Shown here one piece after another: positions 25,889 through 32,642 of a DNA stretch of 32,642 bases. Every line of letters begins with the position of its first letter. Positions within the stretch are counted from its first letter, which is position 1. The notes under the pieces are model-generated. The model saw only the letters and a list, made by a program, of their open reading frames with translations. It made no database searches and was not told the origin of the DNA. Origin of the DNA: an uncultured Planctomycetaceae bacterium (lineage in GTDB: Bacteria > Planctomycetota > Planctomycetia > Planctomycetales > Planctomycetaceae); contig CAITYU010000055.1 of assembly GCA_903896675.1 (NCBI GenBank), forward strand, positions 1 through 32,642. Reading direction: 5' to 3'. Position numbers and translations under genes: made by a program.

Positions 25889-26439
25889 GCCTTCTGCCCA
25901 AAGATCTGTTCTGCGCAGACGAAGCACCGCAGGCCGATGCAGCCATCGTCTGCGGATCATCCGACGCCGAAGAACTGCAGCAACGAACCACAGCAGCCGT
26001 GCAACTGCTGCTGGCAGGTAAAACCAGCCTGCTGCTGCTGTGTGCCGGCAGCCGTGCAGGCTCCCCGTCCGGTACCGACGAAGCCACACGCATGTTTGGT
26101 ATTGCTGAAAAGGCGGGGGCCCGTGCGCAGCAGATGATCAGCGTATCTGCCACCGGAGAACTCTCGGAAATCGCGCGCGAATGCGGCAGAATCCTGAAGC
26201 AGGACAGTCGCCTGAGCAGCATCCGCACCCTCTGGCTCGTCTCCTCTGCATGGCACATGCTGCGATTGCGGATTGTTATGAAACATCATCTGCCACGACA
26301 GTTCAGGCTGTTCTGTCACCCCACTGCAGCCGGAATCACAGCGGCGAACTGGATGAAACAACCACGTGGCCGAGCTCTGGCAGAAAACGAAATTCGATTG
26401 ATCGAAAAACTGCTGAAAAACGGGTACTCGATCAAATAG
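25885..26439 (+). CDS. DUF218 (YdcF/ElyC-like) domain protein
   Basis: A 184-residue protein. The DUF218 pattern is recognisable: ADAAIVCGSS, a TTAAVQLLLAG helix, LLLLCAG with an acidic DEATRMF helix, the ISVSATGELSEIAREC segment and TLWLVSSAWHMLRL, which matches the family's VTSxxHMxRA block. The usual GG and ENT residues are altered (CGSS, TGELSEIA), so it is a divergent member. No signal peptide or membrane helix is apparent, unlike SanA/ElyC. Function of the family is poorly known; some members are linked to the cell envelope. ATG 25885 overlaps the SprT-like stop (ATGA) and is preceded by AGGAT, so this is the third coupled gene. It ends 2 bp from the convergent TPR lipoprotein gene. Confidence 0.8.
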   Translation: MSLLPKDLFCADEAPQADAAIVCGSSDAEELQQRTTAAVQLLLAGKTSLLLLCAGSRAGSPSGTDEATRMFGIAEKAGARAQQMISVSATGELSEIARECGRILKQDSRLSSIRTLWLVSSAWHMLRLRIVMKHHLPRQFRLFCHPTAAGITAANWMKQPRGRALAENEIRLIEKLLKNGYSIK

Positions 26440-26441
26440 GC

Positions 26442-29111
26442 TCAGCGCCGCGTCAGGGTCTGAACCGGCAGCATGGACAGGGCCGTGCGTGCTGCCTGCT
26501 GGATCGTAGGGTCCGCAGACTCGGCAGCCTTCGACAGCAGGCGATCAGCCAGTGCCTGCTCCTCAAATACCGCCAGCATCGTAATCGCGGCTTCGATCTG
26601 AGCCAGACCGACTGATGACTCTGCCAGCTCGCGGTACACAGCCTTTTCCGCCGCACTCCCACCGCGCATCTGTCGCAGGTCCCGCCAGAAGAGTGCCTGT
26701 TGCTCAAGCGACATCTGAGCATAGAACGAACGCAGGAAGGCCAGTGGCAGACCACCAACCGATGCAGTGGAGCCCGGCATTTGAGCGCCGGTCGAAACGA
26801 CCGGCAGCGCTGACGACGACTGAGGTGTGGTACCGGCCGCAGCGGCCGGTGTCACGACATGCTGCGTGGCAGCAGACGGTTGGGATATGGGAATCGCCGG
26901 AGCAGACGCTCCTCGCGGTGACAACGAAGTCACGTGTGCCACCCTGGCTGCAGGTGACATCGCAGGCAGCCCCGACTCCGCAGGCCCTGATGACAGTGCT
27001 CTGTTGCTGTTCTGCTGCTGCTCCTGCTGCTGCATGCCAGTCACAGGCTGCATTCCGTCCAACGCTGTTGTCGATTGCGCGAAATTTGAGGCCGGGTACT
27101 GAGGTGGCATTGCGGGCTGTGGCCCCGGCGCGTACTGTTTTCCCGGTGAATACTGTGGCCCCGGAGGATACTGTGGCGCACTACCGTACGGCTGCAATTG
27201 TGGCGGTGTTGCCACTGGCTGGTACTGAGCATCCATCGGATACTGCGGCCCCTGCAGATTCTGCGGAACTGCGGTATACTGCGGAGGTGCGGTATACTGC
27301 GGGGCAGTCGGTGCCTGGAACCCCGCCGCATTGATCGGCTGACCATTTGCGTAGATTTGCGGAAGTGCAGGCGCCGGTCCGGGCTGCATATACCCAGGTG
27401 CCAATTCGCCGGCGGGGCGGTAGGCAATCTGCTGCACAGGCTGAGCATATGATCCAGGCGGCACCTGCTGCCCCATCGGCGACAACGGCATCTGCGGCAT
27501 CTGGGTAAACACAGGCACTGGCTGCGGATTGAACTGTGCCGCTGCCGGTGCCGGCATTGCAGGCATCACCAGCGGCATCTGGAAGAATTGTCCCGAGGCA
27601 TCGCGGACCAGCACCATCTGAGTTCCGGGGACTGCGGCTCCTGCCTGAGCAATCGCGGGGACTGCCTGCGGAGCTACTGTTGGCAGGTTCGTGACCGGAG
27701 TTTTCACGGCATCTGCCGTCTGTGCCGCCTCTTCGACCTCTGGTTCCTGCACCGCAGTGGCGTTTTCCGCACCTCCCCTGCGTTTGCTGGCTGCCAGTCG
27801 GCGAGGCCCATGCTCCACTGACTCGGTCACCGGCGGCAGGCTGCGTTCCGCCTCCGCCTCCGTCGCCGCCTCCGTCGCCGCTTCCGACCGCCGCGCCCGC
27901 GCGCTGCTACCCAGCATCGGTTCAATCAAACCGCCACTGCGGCGCCGCTCGTCCAGACTTCTGATCCCCTGCACCGGACTGCTGGCTGGACTCGATTCAA
28001 CGAATTCGCCGAGATCTTCGAGGCCATCAGACACATCCGCGGAGAGCCTGGCGCTCGCTGCGGATTCGTCAGCGCGGAGTGATGTATGACTCAGTTGAAC
28101 CTTTGAAGAATTATTTGAATGACCGACTGTGGTCTGCTCACGCCGCTGAACGCTCTCGATCGGAGGCAGCGCAACTCCCGCGTCTGCATCCGGAGATGCA
28201 CGAAAATTTTCCACCACCGCATGCCCCGAAGCACTCAGTGGCACTGTATTTTCAACCGCAGCAGCGGCGGCCGGTATCGTCTGAGTCCCGGACTTCACAG
28301 GCTGCTCAATTTTCTGCGAATACAGGGACTCAAAATTCACCGTCTCGGGCCTTGACGCGGGGGCCCCGGAAGGGGCCTCGCTTTGCGTCGCAGTTCCGAT
28401 ATTACCAGCCGGATTCTGCGCCGCCGGAAGTCCCTGTGCCACGTTGTGCTCGGCCGCCAGCAGTTCGCCCAGTTGCACAAGCGCCTCCGCAGCCTTCTGG
28501 CTGGTGGGATCGGAGTCAATTGCCCGCGTGAAGTATTCACGTGCCTGCAACAGGTCGCCCTTCTGCACCAGTGCGAACCCGACAGTCGAAGCGGCATCAG
28601 ACTCACTCATCGATTGCCGCAGTGTCGTCATTGCCGTCGAGATTTCTCCGATGTCAATGAGAGCTATGCCGAGGTTCGTCTGAGTCCGCGGATGGGACGG
28701 ATTGATCTGCTGTGCTCTGCGGTAAACCTCAACGGCTTCCTGGGTTTTCCCCTGCAGGTACTGCGAGTAACCCAGATCGCAGAGCACCTCCACATTGGTT
28801 GGCGAAAGCTCGTGCGCCCGGCTCAGATAGCTGATGGCAGCCTGCTCGTCCCCGGATTTCTGACACAGCACGCCGAGCCGATGGTGCAGATCCACCTTGT
28901 CCGGATGTCGCTTCAGCAATTCTTCGTAGCTTTTACGAGCACGCAGCAGTTCCCCGCTCTGCTCCGCCATACGTGCTGCCAGCAGTTGTTCGCTGTACCG
29001 ATCACGTCCCATCTTCGGCAGCCTGTCCGTCAGACTCTGACTGACAGCACAGCCGGAGAGAACCATCGGCAGCAGGGCCTTCAGAACCCAGCGATGCGAC
29101 CGACTAAGCAT
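26442..29111 (-). CDS. TPR lipoprotein with Pro/Gln-rich middle region (TadD-like position)
   Basis: An 889-residue protein. A lipoprotein signal ends at Cys21 (VLSGC). Residues about 38-215 hold four to five TPR units (for example ARKSYEELLKRHPDKVDLHH, AISYLSRAHELSPTNVEV, AVEVYRRAQQINPSHP, AREYFTRAIDSDP). An acidic, low-complexity stretch follows, then a Pro/Gln/Tyr-rich region (about 505-685) with repeats such as PQY and QYxPGPQY. A helical C-terminal domain (about 780-889) resembles HEAT/ARM-like packing. ATG 29111 follows GAGGGTTC. It is third in the order secretin, OmpA-like lipoprotein, TPR lipoprotein on the minus strand, which mirrors RcpA-RcpB-TadD of Tad pilus loci; the middle low-complexity part is unusual for TadD and points to a planctomycete-specific variant. 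Confidence 0.88.
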   Translation of the reverse strand: MLSRSHRWVLKALLPMVLSGCAVSQSLTDRLPKMGRDRYSEQLLAARMAEQSGELLRARKSYEELLKRHPDKVDLHHRLGVLCQKSGDEQAAISYLSRAHELSPTNVEVLCDLGYSQYLQGKTQEAVEVYRRAQQINPSHPRTQTNLGIALIDIGEISTAMTTLRQSMSESDAASTVGFALVQKGDLLQAREYFTRAIDSDPTSQKAAEALVQLGELLAAEHNVAQGLPAAQNPAGNIGTATQSEAPSGAPASRPETVNFESLYSQKIEQPVKSGTQTIPAAAAAVENTVPLSASGHAVVENFRASPDADAGVALPPIESVQRREQTTVGHSNNSSKVQLSHTSLRADESAASARLSADVSDGLEDLGEFVESSPASSPVQGIRSLDERRRSGGLIEPMLGSSARARRSEAATEAATEAEAERSLPPVTESVEHGPRRLAASKRRGGAENATAVQEPEVEEAAQTADAVKTPVTNLPTVAPQAVPAIAQAGAAVPGTQMVLVRDASGQFFQMPLVMPAMPAPAAAQFNPQPVPVFTQMPQMPLSPMGQQVPPGSYAQPVQQIAYRPAGELAPGYMQPGPAPALPQIYANGQPINAAGFQAPTAPQYTAPPQYTAVPQNLQGPQYPMDAQYQPVATPPQLQPYGSAPQYPPGPQYSPGKQYAPGPQPAMPPQYPASNFAQSTTALDGMQPVTGMQQQEQQQNSNRALSSGPAESGLPAMSPAARVAHVTSLSPRGASAPAIPISQPSAATQHVVTPAAAAGTTPQSSSALPVVSTGAQMPGSTASVGGLPLAFLRSFYAQMSLEQQALFWRDLRQMRGGSAAEKAVYRELAESSVGLAQIEAAITMLAVFEEQALADRLLSKAAESADPTIQQAARTALSMLPVQTLTRR

Positions 29112-29170
29112 ATCTGAACCCTCAGAAGGCTGATAACACTCTGCACTCAACACACCAGAATCAGACGACT

Positions 29171-29737
29171 TCAGCGGAAGCCGCCTCCACCACCCGCACC
29201 GCCTGCCCCGGAGGCTCCCCAACCACCGCCGGATCCGCCGCCCTGTACGGCACCGCCAAAGGCCCGCTCAGCTTCCACCGAAGTCAACCCCGCGGACAAC
29301 GCTGGTGATGTCAGCACCCTCTGAGACGCCGCTGGGACTCCCATCATGGTCAGAGCCGCCACAACGACGTTCCGCCGCTGCGTATCCAGCTCAGCACAGG
29401 GCGGACAGTTTTCCACCATGGCGGCAATTTCCTCAGACGAGTTCTCCACAAGAATCGGGAATGGCACCAGCGCGGCCCGGGCACCGATCTGTCGCAGATG
29501 GGCCTCACCGGCCGGATTCAGTCTCGCTGTCCCCGCCACAAACTCATGCTCGTAGATCACAAAGTCCGTGGCCTCACCCTGAGCTTCCTGCAGATCCAGC
29601 ATCGGACGAACACTGGTACCAAGGGCTGCCGGCGGCTCCGGGAGGGGTGCTGGCACGGTGATCTTGTCCCGCATACACCCAGGTATCGACAGCACGCATC
29701 CCGCCAGAACCATCCGCAATGAAATTGATGTATTCAC
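29171..29737 (-). CDS. OmpA-like lipoprotein (RcpB/CpaD position)
   Basis: A 188-residue protein with an N-terminal export signal containing two possible lipobox cysteines, C14 (VLAGC) and C21 (SIPGC); C21 leaves a better hydrophobic core. Residues about 58-150 resemble a divergent OmpA C-terminal domain: VIYEHEFVAGTARLNPAGEAHL, a PFPILVENS strand and QRRNVVVAALTMMGVPAAS, but the peptidoglycan-binding Asp/Arg pair is not clear. The tail is Gly-rich. In Tad systems the RcpB/CpaD lipoprotein follows the secretin; position and order fit, sequence alone does not prove it. The GTG start at 29737 is preceded by GGGAG six bases upstream; 33 bp separate it from the secretin stop. Confidence 0.75.
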   Translation of the reverse strand: MNTSISLRMVLAGCVLSIPGCMRDKITVPAPLPEPPAALGTSVRPMLDLQEAQGEATDFVIYEHEFVAGTARLNPAGEAHLRQIGARAALVPFPILVENSSEEIAAMVENCPPCAELDTQRRNVVVAALTMMGVPAASQRVLTSPALSAGLTSVEAERAFGGAVQGGGSGGGWGASGAGGAGGGGGFR

Positions 29738-29770
29738 TGTTTTCTCCCATGTCCGGAATCGCAGGAACGA

Positions 29771-31333
29771 TCACTGTGAGAAGCCAACCTTGCCCGTGGA
29801 AAAGTAGCGGGCACTGTTCTCATAGCTGTTGAAGTAGAGGTTCGGGTGCAGCAGCTGATCGCGATAGTTCGGCCAGACCGTGGCCCGATGGTAGTGGCCG
29901 GGACGACCCTCAATTCGATTACGCAGAAAGAAGTCCACCTCTGTCGGCTCAGTCACATTCACTCCCGGAAGCAACTGTGGCACCTCGCTGGCATCCACGC
30001 CATGCACAATCTCCGGACTCACAATCACCAGCAGCTCCACCTCGTCTGAACTGGCAGAATTCGACGCCCCGAGAGCCCCCAGAATCGGAATATTTCCGAG
30101 CCCGGGCAGCCGACTGGTGCCACCGTTCTGCTGCGACTGTGTCAGGCCGGCAATCGCCAGAACCTGCCCCTCTCGCAACTCCACCGTCGTGCTCGCAGAA
30201 CGCGTGTCCATCCCGAAGATCCCGTTCACAGTCGTGGCGGAATTCAGAGTGCTGAACTGAGGATTCACCTGCAGACGAATCCGGTCCTTGTCGAGTACAG
30301 TGGGCGTGAATGTCAGCAAAGTGCCGTAGCCCTTGAAGGATGTTGATGCCGCCTGCACCCCGTCAACACCAACCACAGTTGGGACAGCAAACTCGCCGCC
30401 CGACATGAATGTCGCCGACCGACCACTGATCGTGACCAGTGTTGGCTCCGCCAGAATCTTTGCCACCTTGTGCTGCTCAAGGGCCTCCAGAGACAGCTTG
30501 AAACTGTTCTCAGAAAATGTGCCACTGATCACAGCATTTCCTGCAGCTCCACCCGTCCCGAAAATGAAATCACTGACTTCCGCATCCAGACTGGCACCAA
30601 ATTTTCTCACCGCAGATCGCTTCAGTTCAGCAATCCGCACCTTCAACATGACCTGATGCTCACCCGGCACCCGAATCAGATTGATGATGGTCATGGAATT
30701 GGCCACCGAATCCAGATTGATCTCCTCCATATTCGCAAGAGCAGCATCCGACGTCCCTGTTCCAAACGCACCGCTGGTTGCCTGCCCCTGCGACTGACCA
30801 CCGCGACGCAGGAATGACATGATCTGAGATGCCTCTTCAGCATCCTTCGCCTGCCCCTTGACGATGATCTTATCCGCCACCGGGATCAGCCGAATGAAAC
30901 TGTTCGGGAACAGACGCGATACCTGCTGCTCCAGCTTTTTGATTTCCGTGTCTCGCACTGACAAATCGCGAGCCTGCGGGGTCACATGCACAACAAAACT
31001 GAACAACTCTTCCGCATTCTCATCGCCCAGCCACACAGATACCGTCGTTCTGCCGGGTGCCTTCCCGATCAACTCCAGCTCACGTGTTGTGAACGGAGTC
31101 GTCTCGATAATATTGGGATCCGCTATGGAAGCTCGCGAGACATTCTGTTTGAACAACACAACCTTGGAATGCCCCTGCTCAAGACGCAGCTCCGCAGTCG
31201 GCTCACTGATGTGCGAAATCGCACGATTGATACCCTCAACCGCTGCCGGATCAACAGCCGCTTCCTGCCCCTGAACCGCCGCACCCAACGCTATCGGCAG
31301 CACAGCCACCATCGCTCGCAGAAGTCGCCTCAT
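29771..31333 (-). CDS. Secretin of the type II/III secretion and Tad pilus family (CpaC/RcpA-like)
   Basis: A 520-residue outer-membrane channel protein with a signal peptide (MRRLLRAMVAVLPIALGAAV). The N-terminal pilus-assembly domain (about 46-118) shows LRLEQGHSKVVLFKQNVSRA and IADPNIIE; a periplasmic ring/BON-like segment (about 130-180) follows. The secretin core (about 225-440) has QVMLKVRIAELKRS, KILAEPTLVTISGRSATFMSGGE and the RLPGLGNIPILGALG motif, ending ELLVIVSPEIV. The C-terminal extension of about 70 residues (HYHRATVWPNYRDQLLHPN) is not part of the core. ATG 31333 is chosen over GTG 31342 because AAGGA is ten bases before the ATG but only about two before the GTG. No secretion ATPase is encoded in the window. 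Confidence 0.92.
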   Translation of the reverse strand: MRRLLRAMVAVLPIALGAAVQGQEAAVDPAAVEGINRAISHISEPTAELRLEQGHSKVVLFKQNVSRASIADPNIIETTPFTTRELELIGKAPGRTTVSVWLGDENAEELFSFVVHVTPQARDLSVRDTEIKKLEQQVSRLFPNSFIRLIPVADKIIVKGQAKDAEEASQIMSFLRRGGQSQGQATSGAFGTGTSDAALANMEEINLDSVANSMTIINLIRVPGEHQVMLKVRIAELKRSAVRKFGASLDAEVSDFIFGTGGAAGNAVISGTFSENSFKLSLEALEQHKVAKILAEPTLVTISGRSATFMSGGEFAVPTVVGVDGVQAASTSFKGYGTLLTFTPTVLDKDRIRLQVNPQFSTLNSATTVNGIFGMDTRSASTTVELREGQVLAIAGLTQSQQNGGTSRLPGLGNIPILGALGASNSASSDEVELLVIVSPEIVHGVDASEVPQLLPGVNVTEPTEVDFFLRNRIEGRPGHYHRATVWPNYRDQLLHPNLYFNSYENSARYFSTGKVGFSQ

Positions 31334-32105
31334 CGCTGTCACATCCTTGGCAAAGCTTTACCATGGCCGGTCAAGCCAGCCACGATCGAGGGTCACCGCG
31401 GATCAGCCTTGACACCGCAGCACATACCCATCCACTCCTACAATCGGCATTTTCCTCCATCCACTCGACGGGATTCCAATCCACTTCAATGTTTCTGAGG
31501 GATTTTCCCCCTTGGTTGTTTCTTTTTCGGCAGATGCCTGCCGTCAAAGGAGTTTTCGATACAACCGATTCACGGATGCAGAGACACGAAAAGACTAGGC
31601 GAACTCAGCAGGTCCGCAGAGCAGAACCGCGGAAACACACCACCCAGCCATCGCAAACCCCGCAAGCCCCCTGAAGTACAACAGATCCTTCCTTGCAATC
31701 GCGGGAAAATCACAACTCTGCAACCTGCACTTAACGCGTCTTCCAGCCTGCCACGGGACACGGAAAGTACGCACCCTGCCGTGTGAAAGCGAGCCGTGGC
31801 GAAAGCAGATCTGAACTCGTACCTGCAGGGATAGTTCCCTTCAGCATCGCGGACACCCCTCGCCCCGATTGTGCTGATCGCTCGGGTTCTGGCGGTTAAT
31901 CGCAATTGAGGCAGCATGCCTACGGCAGCGATTTCAACGGGAGGCGGGACGGAACTTCTCGTTTTTCCCATCCCTGCGCTGGCCACTTCTACCTGTCAGA
32001 CACGCGTCCTGACGATCCAGAACACACCCGCATGGAAGCTTTGGGAGCAGAAGCACTTCAGCAGCGGCCAACCAACCCCGACCTGTCCGCAGAAACGGAT
32101 TTCTC
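31334..32105. other. 770-bp intergenic region, divergent promoters, structured segment, no clear gene
   Basis: It separates the minus-strand secretin from the plus-strand proline-rich gene. It has short open frames on both strands but none with a recognisable family, good start signal or conserved motif. A nested inverted repeat at 31750-31800 and a 5-bp hairpin at 31827-31840 are the only clear structures. Confidence 0.55.
31750..31800 (+). ncRNA. Candidate structured RNA or leader element with nested stems
   Basis: Outer arms GCCACGG (31750-31756) and CCGTGGC (31794-31800) pair perfectly, and inner arms ACACGG (31758-31763) and CCGTGT (31779-31784) pair perfectly. They leave a 15-nt apical loop and an asymmetric internal loop GAAAGCGAG. 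A second GAAAGC directly follows the outer stem, and a hairpin AGGGA/TCCCT lies just downstream. It precedes the proline-rich gene start by about 305 nt. The strand is assigned only from this downstream gene. I do not recognise it as a known riboswitch family. Confidence 0.3.
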
Positions 32106-32642
32106 ATGAAACTGCAACTCTGCAGCCTGCTGGCTGCTGCCGCCGTGGCATCCTCTCCGGCAGTCCTGATCAGCCAGGAATCGCCCGCAGTTCCTCCGGT
32201 GCCGACGGCAGAAGTGCCCCCCGAACTTCCGCCTGAAGTGCCGGGCCTGCCCATGGAACAACCTGAGGGAGAACCCATCTATGTCCCTTCGGAACCAATG
32301 CCTGCGGGTCCCTCGTGCCCGCCGGGGATGCCGGCACCCGCAATCTTCCCGCCAGTGCCCATGTACCTCTCACAGTATGCTCCGCAGCAACCGCTGTGCA
32401 ACGGGATGATGCCCCTGGCCCCGTCGTCACCCATGTGCTGCATGACCCCCATCTCCCCCATGACCCCCTATTGCCCGCCGCCCGCTGCACCCGCCAACAC
32501 GTGGTGCCCGCCTGGTCAGGCAGTTGCTCCGCTGGATCTGATCTACACTCCTGGAATTGTCGGATACCCCTTCCACCGGGCCCCGATTTACACCAATAGT
32601 CCTGCCACTCGGTTCCACGTGCATCCTCTCAGAAAAGATGCC
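32106..32642 (+). CDS. Proline-rich secreted protein, 3' end cut by window edge
   Basis: An open frame of 179 codons from ATG 32106 to the right edge without a stop. The first about 20 residues form a signal peptide (MKLQLCSLLAAAAVASSPA). The mature part is rich in Pro, Met and Cys (PPELPPEVPGLP, PSEPMPAGPSCPPGMP, SPMCCMTPISPMTPYCPPP) and has no catalytic motif I recognise. Several spaced cysteines suggest disulfide-linked or wall-associated protein. Planctomycete cell walls are rich in unusual secreted proteins, so a surface role is an inference. The ribosome binding site is weak (GGA seven bases before the ATG). Low complexity makes homology calls unreliable, and the C-terminal domain is not visible. 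Confidence 0.7.
   Translation, partial: MKLQLCSLLAAAAVASSPAVLISQESPAVPPVPTAEVPPELPPEVPGLPMEQPEGEPIYVPSEPMPAGPSCPPGMPAPAIFPPVPMYLSQYAPQQPLCNGMMPLAPSSPMCCMTPISPMTPYCPPPAAPANTWCPPGQAVAPLDLIYTPGIVGYPFHRAPIYTNSPATRFHVHPLRKDA

Noticed and set aside
27845-27905. Repeated CGCCTCCGTCGC-like units, considered as a CRISPR or regulatory repeat
   Set aside because: They lie within the TPR lipoprotein frame and simply encode an Ala-Thr-Glu-rich stretch; no spacers exist.
31570-31986. A minus-strand open frame of 138 codons in the gap upstream of the proline-rich gene
   Set aside because: No recognisable domain and no clear ribosome binding site; the frame crosses the nested inverted repeat. It could be a real hypothetical gene but I cannot support it.

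Overview
The window looks like chromosomal DNA of a planctomycete (phylum Planctomycetota, probably order Planctomycetales). Several families typical of that phylum occur together: a PSCyt1-PSCyt2-PSD1 (DUF1549/DUF1553) protein, a Tat-exported DUF1501 protein, an ECF sigma factor followed by a large Ser/Thr kinase with a C-terminal TPR-like region, an exported EF-hand protein, a secreted PQQ-type beta-propeller and an AAA+ ATPase. The DNA is GC-rich, and several starts are supported by GGAG-type ribosome binding sites, some at GTG codons. I found no tRNA, rRNA, CRISPR array, insertion sequence or phage gene.

Layout, left to right. (1) Positions 1-3181, minus strand: the DUF1553-type cytochrome protein, cut by the left edge, and an exported four-EF-hand protein with its terminator. 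(2) 3426-8678, plus strand: ECF sigma factor, TPR-containing Ser/Thr kinase, then DUF1501. (3) 8983-12388, minus strand: a SulP anion transporter fused to a beta-carbonic anhydrase, and a TIGR01777 epimerase. (4) 12790-14352, plus strand: an orphan HlyD-type membrane-fusion protein. (5) 14368-18607, minus strand: a metallophosphoesterase, an OleA/FabH-like condensing enzyme coupled to an exported peroxiredoxin, a 30-residue Lys/Ala protein with a near-ideal terminator, and a TIM-barrel sugar isomerase/epimerase. (6) 18821-20257, plus: AAA+ ATPase; 20272-21756, minus: beta-propeller. (7) 21952-26439, plus: a tight run of methyltransferase, UvrA-like ATPase, SprT-like metalloprotease and DUF218 protein, the last three joined by ATGA overlaps. 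(8) 26442-31333, minus: a TPR lipoprotein, an OmpA-like lipoprotein and a CpaC/RcpA-type secretin, resembling the outer-membrane part of a Tad pilus or secretion system. (9) 31334-32642: a long intergenic region with a nested inverted repeat, then a proline-rich secreted protein cut by the right edge.

Two blocks stand out. The first is the UvrA-like/SprT-like/DUF218 operon: the UvrA homologue keeps both ATPase modules and its zinc modules but has only about ten residues where the DNA-contacting insertion domain normally sits. It is translationally coupled to a Spartan/SprT-type protease, which suggests a specialised repair route, perhaps for DNA-protein crosslinks (inference). The second is the three-gene secretin/OmpA-like/TPR set, with no secretion ATPase or platform gene in the window. 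Both terminal genes are open at the edges and are reported as partial.
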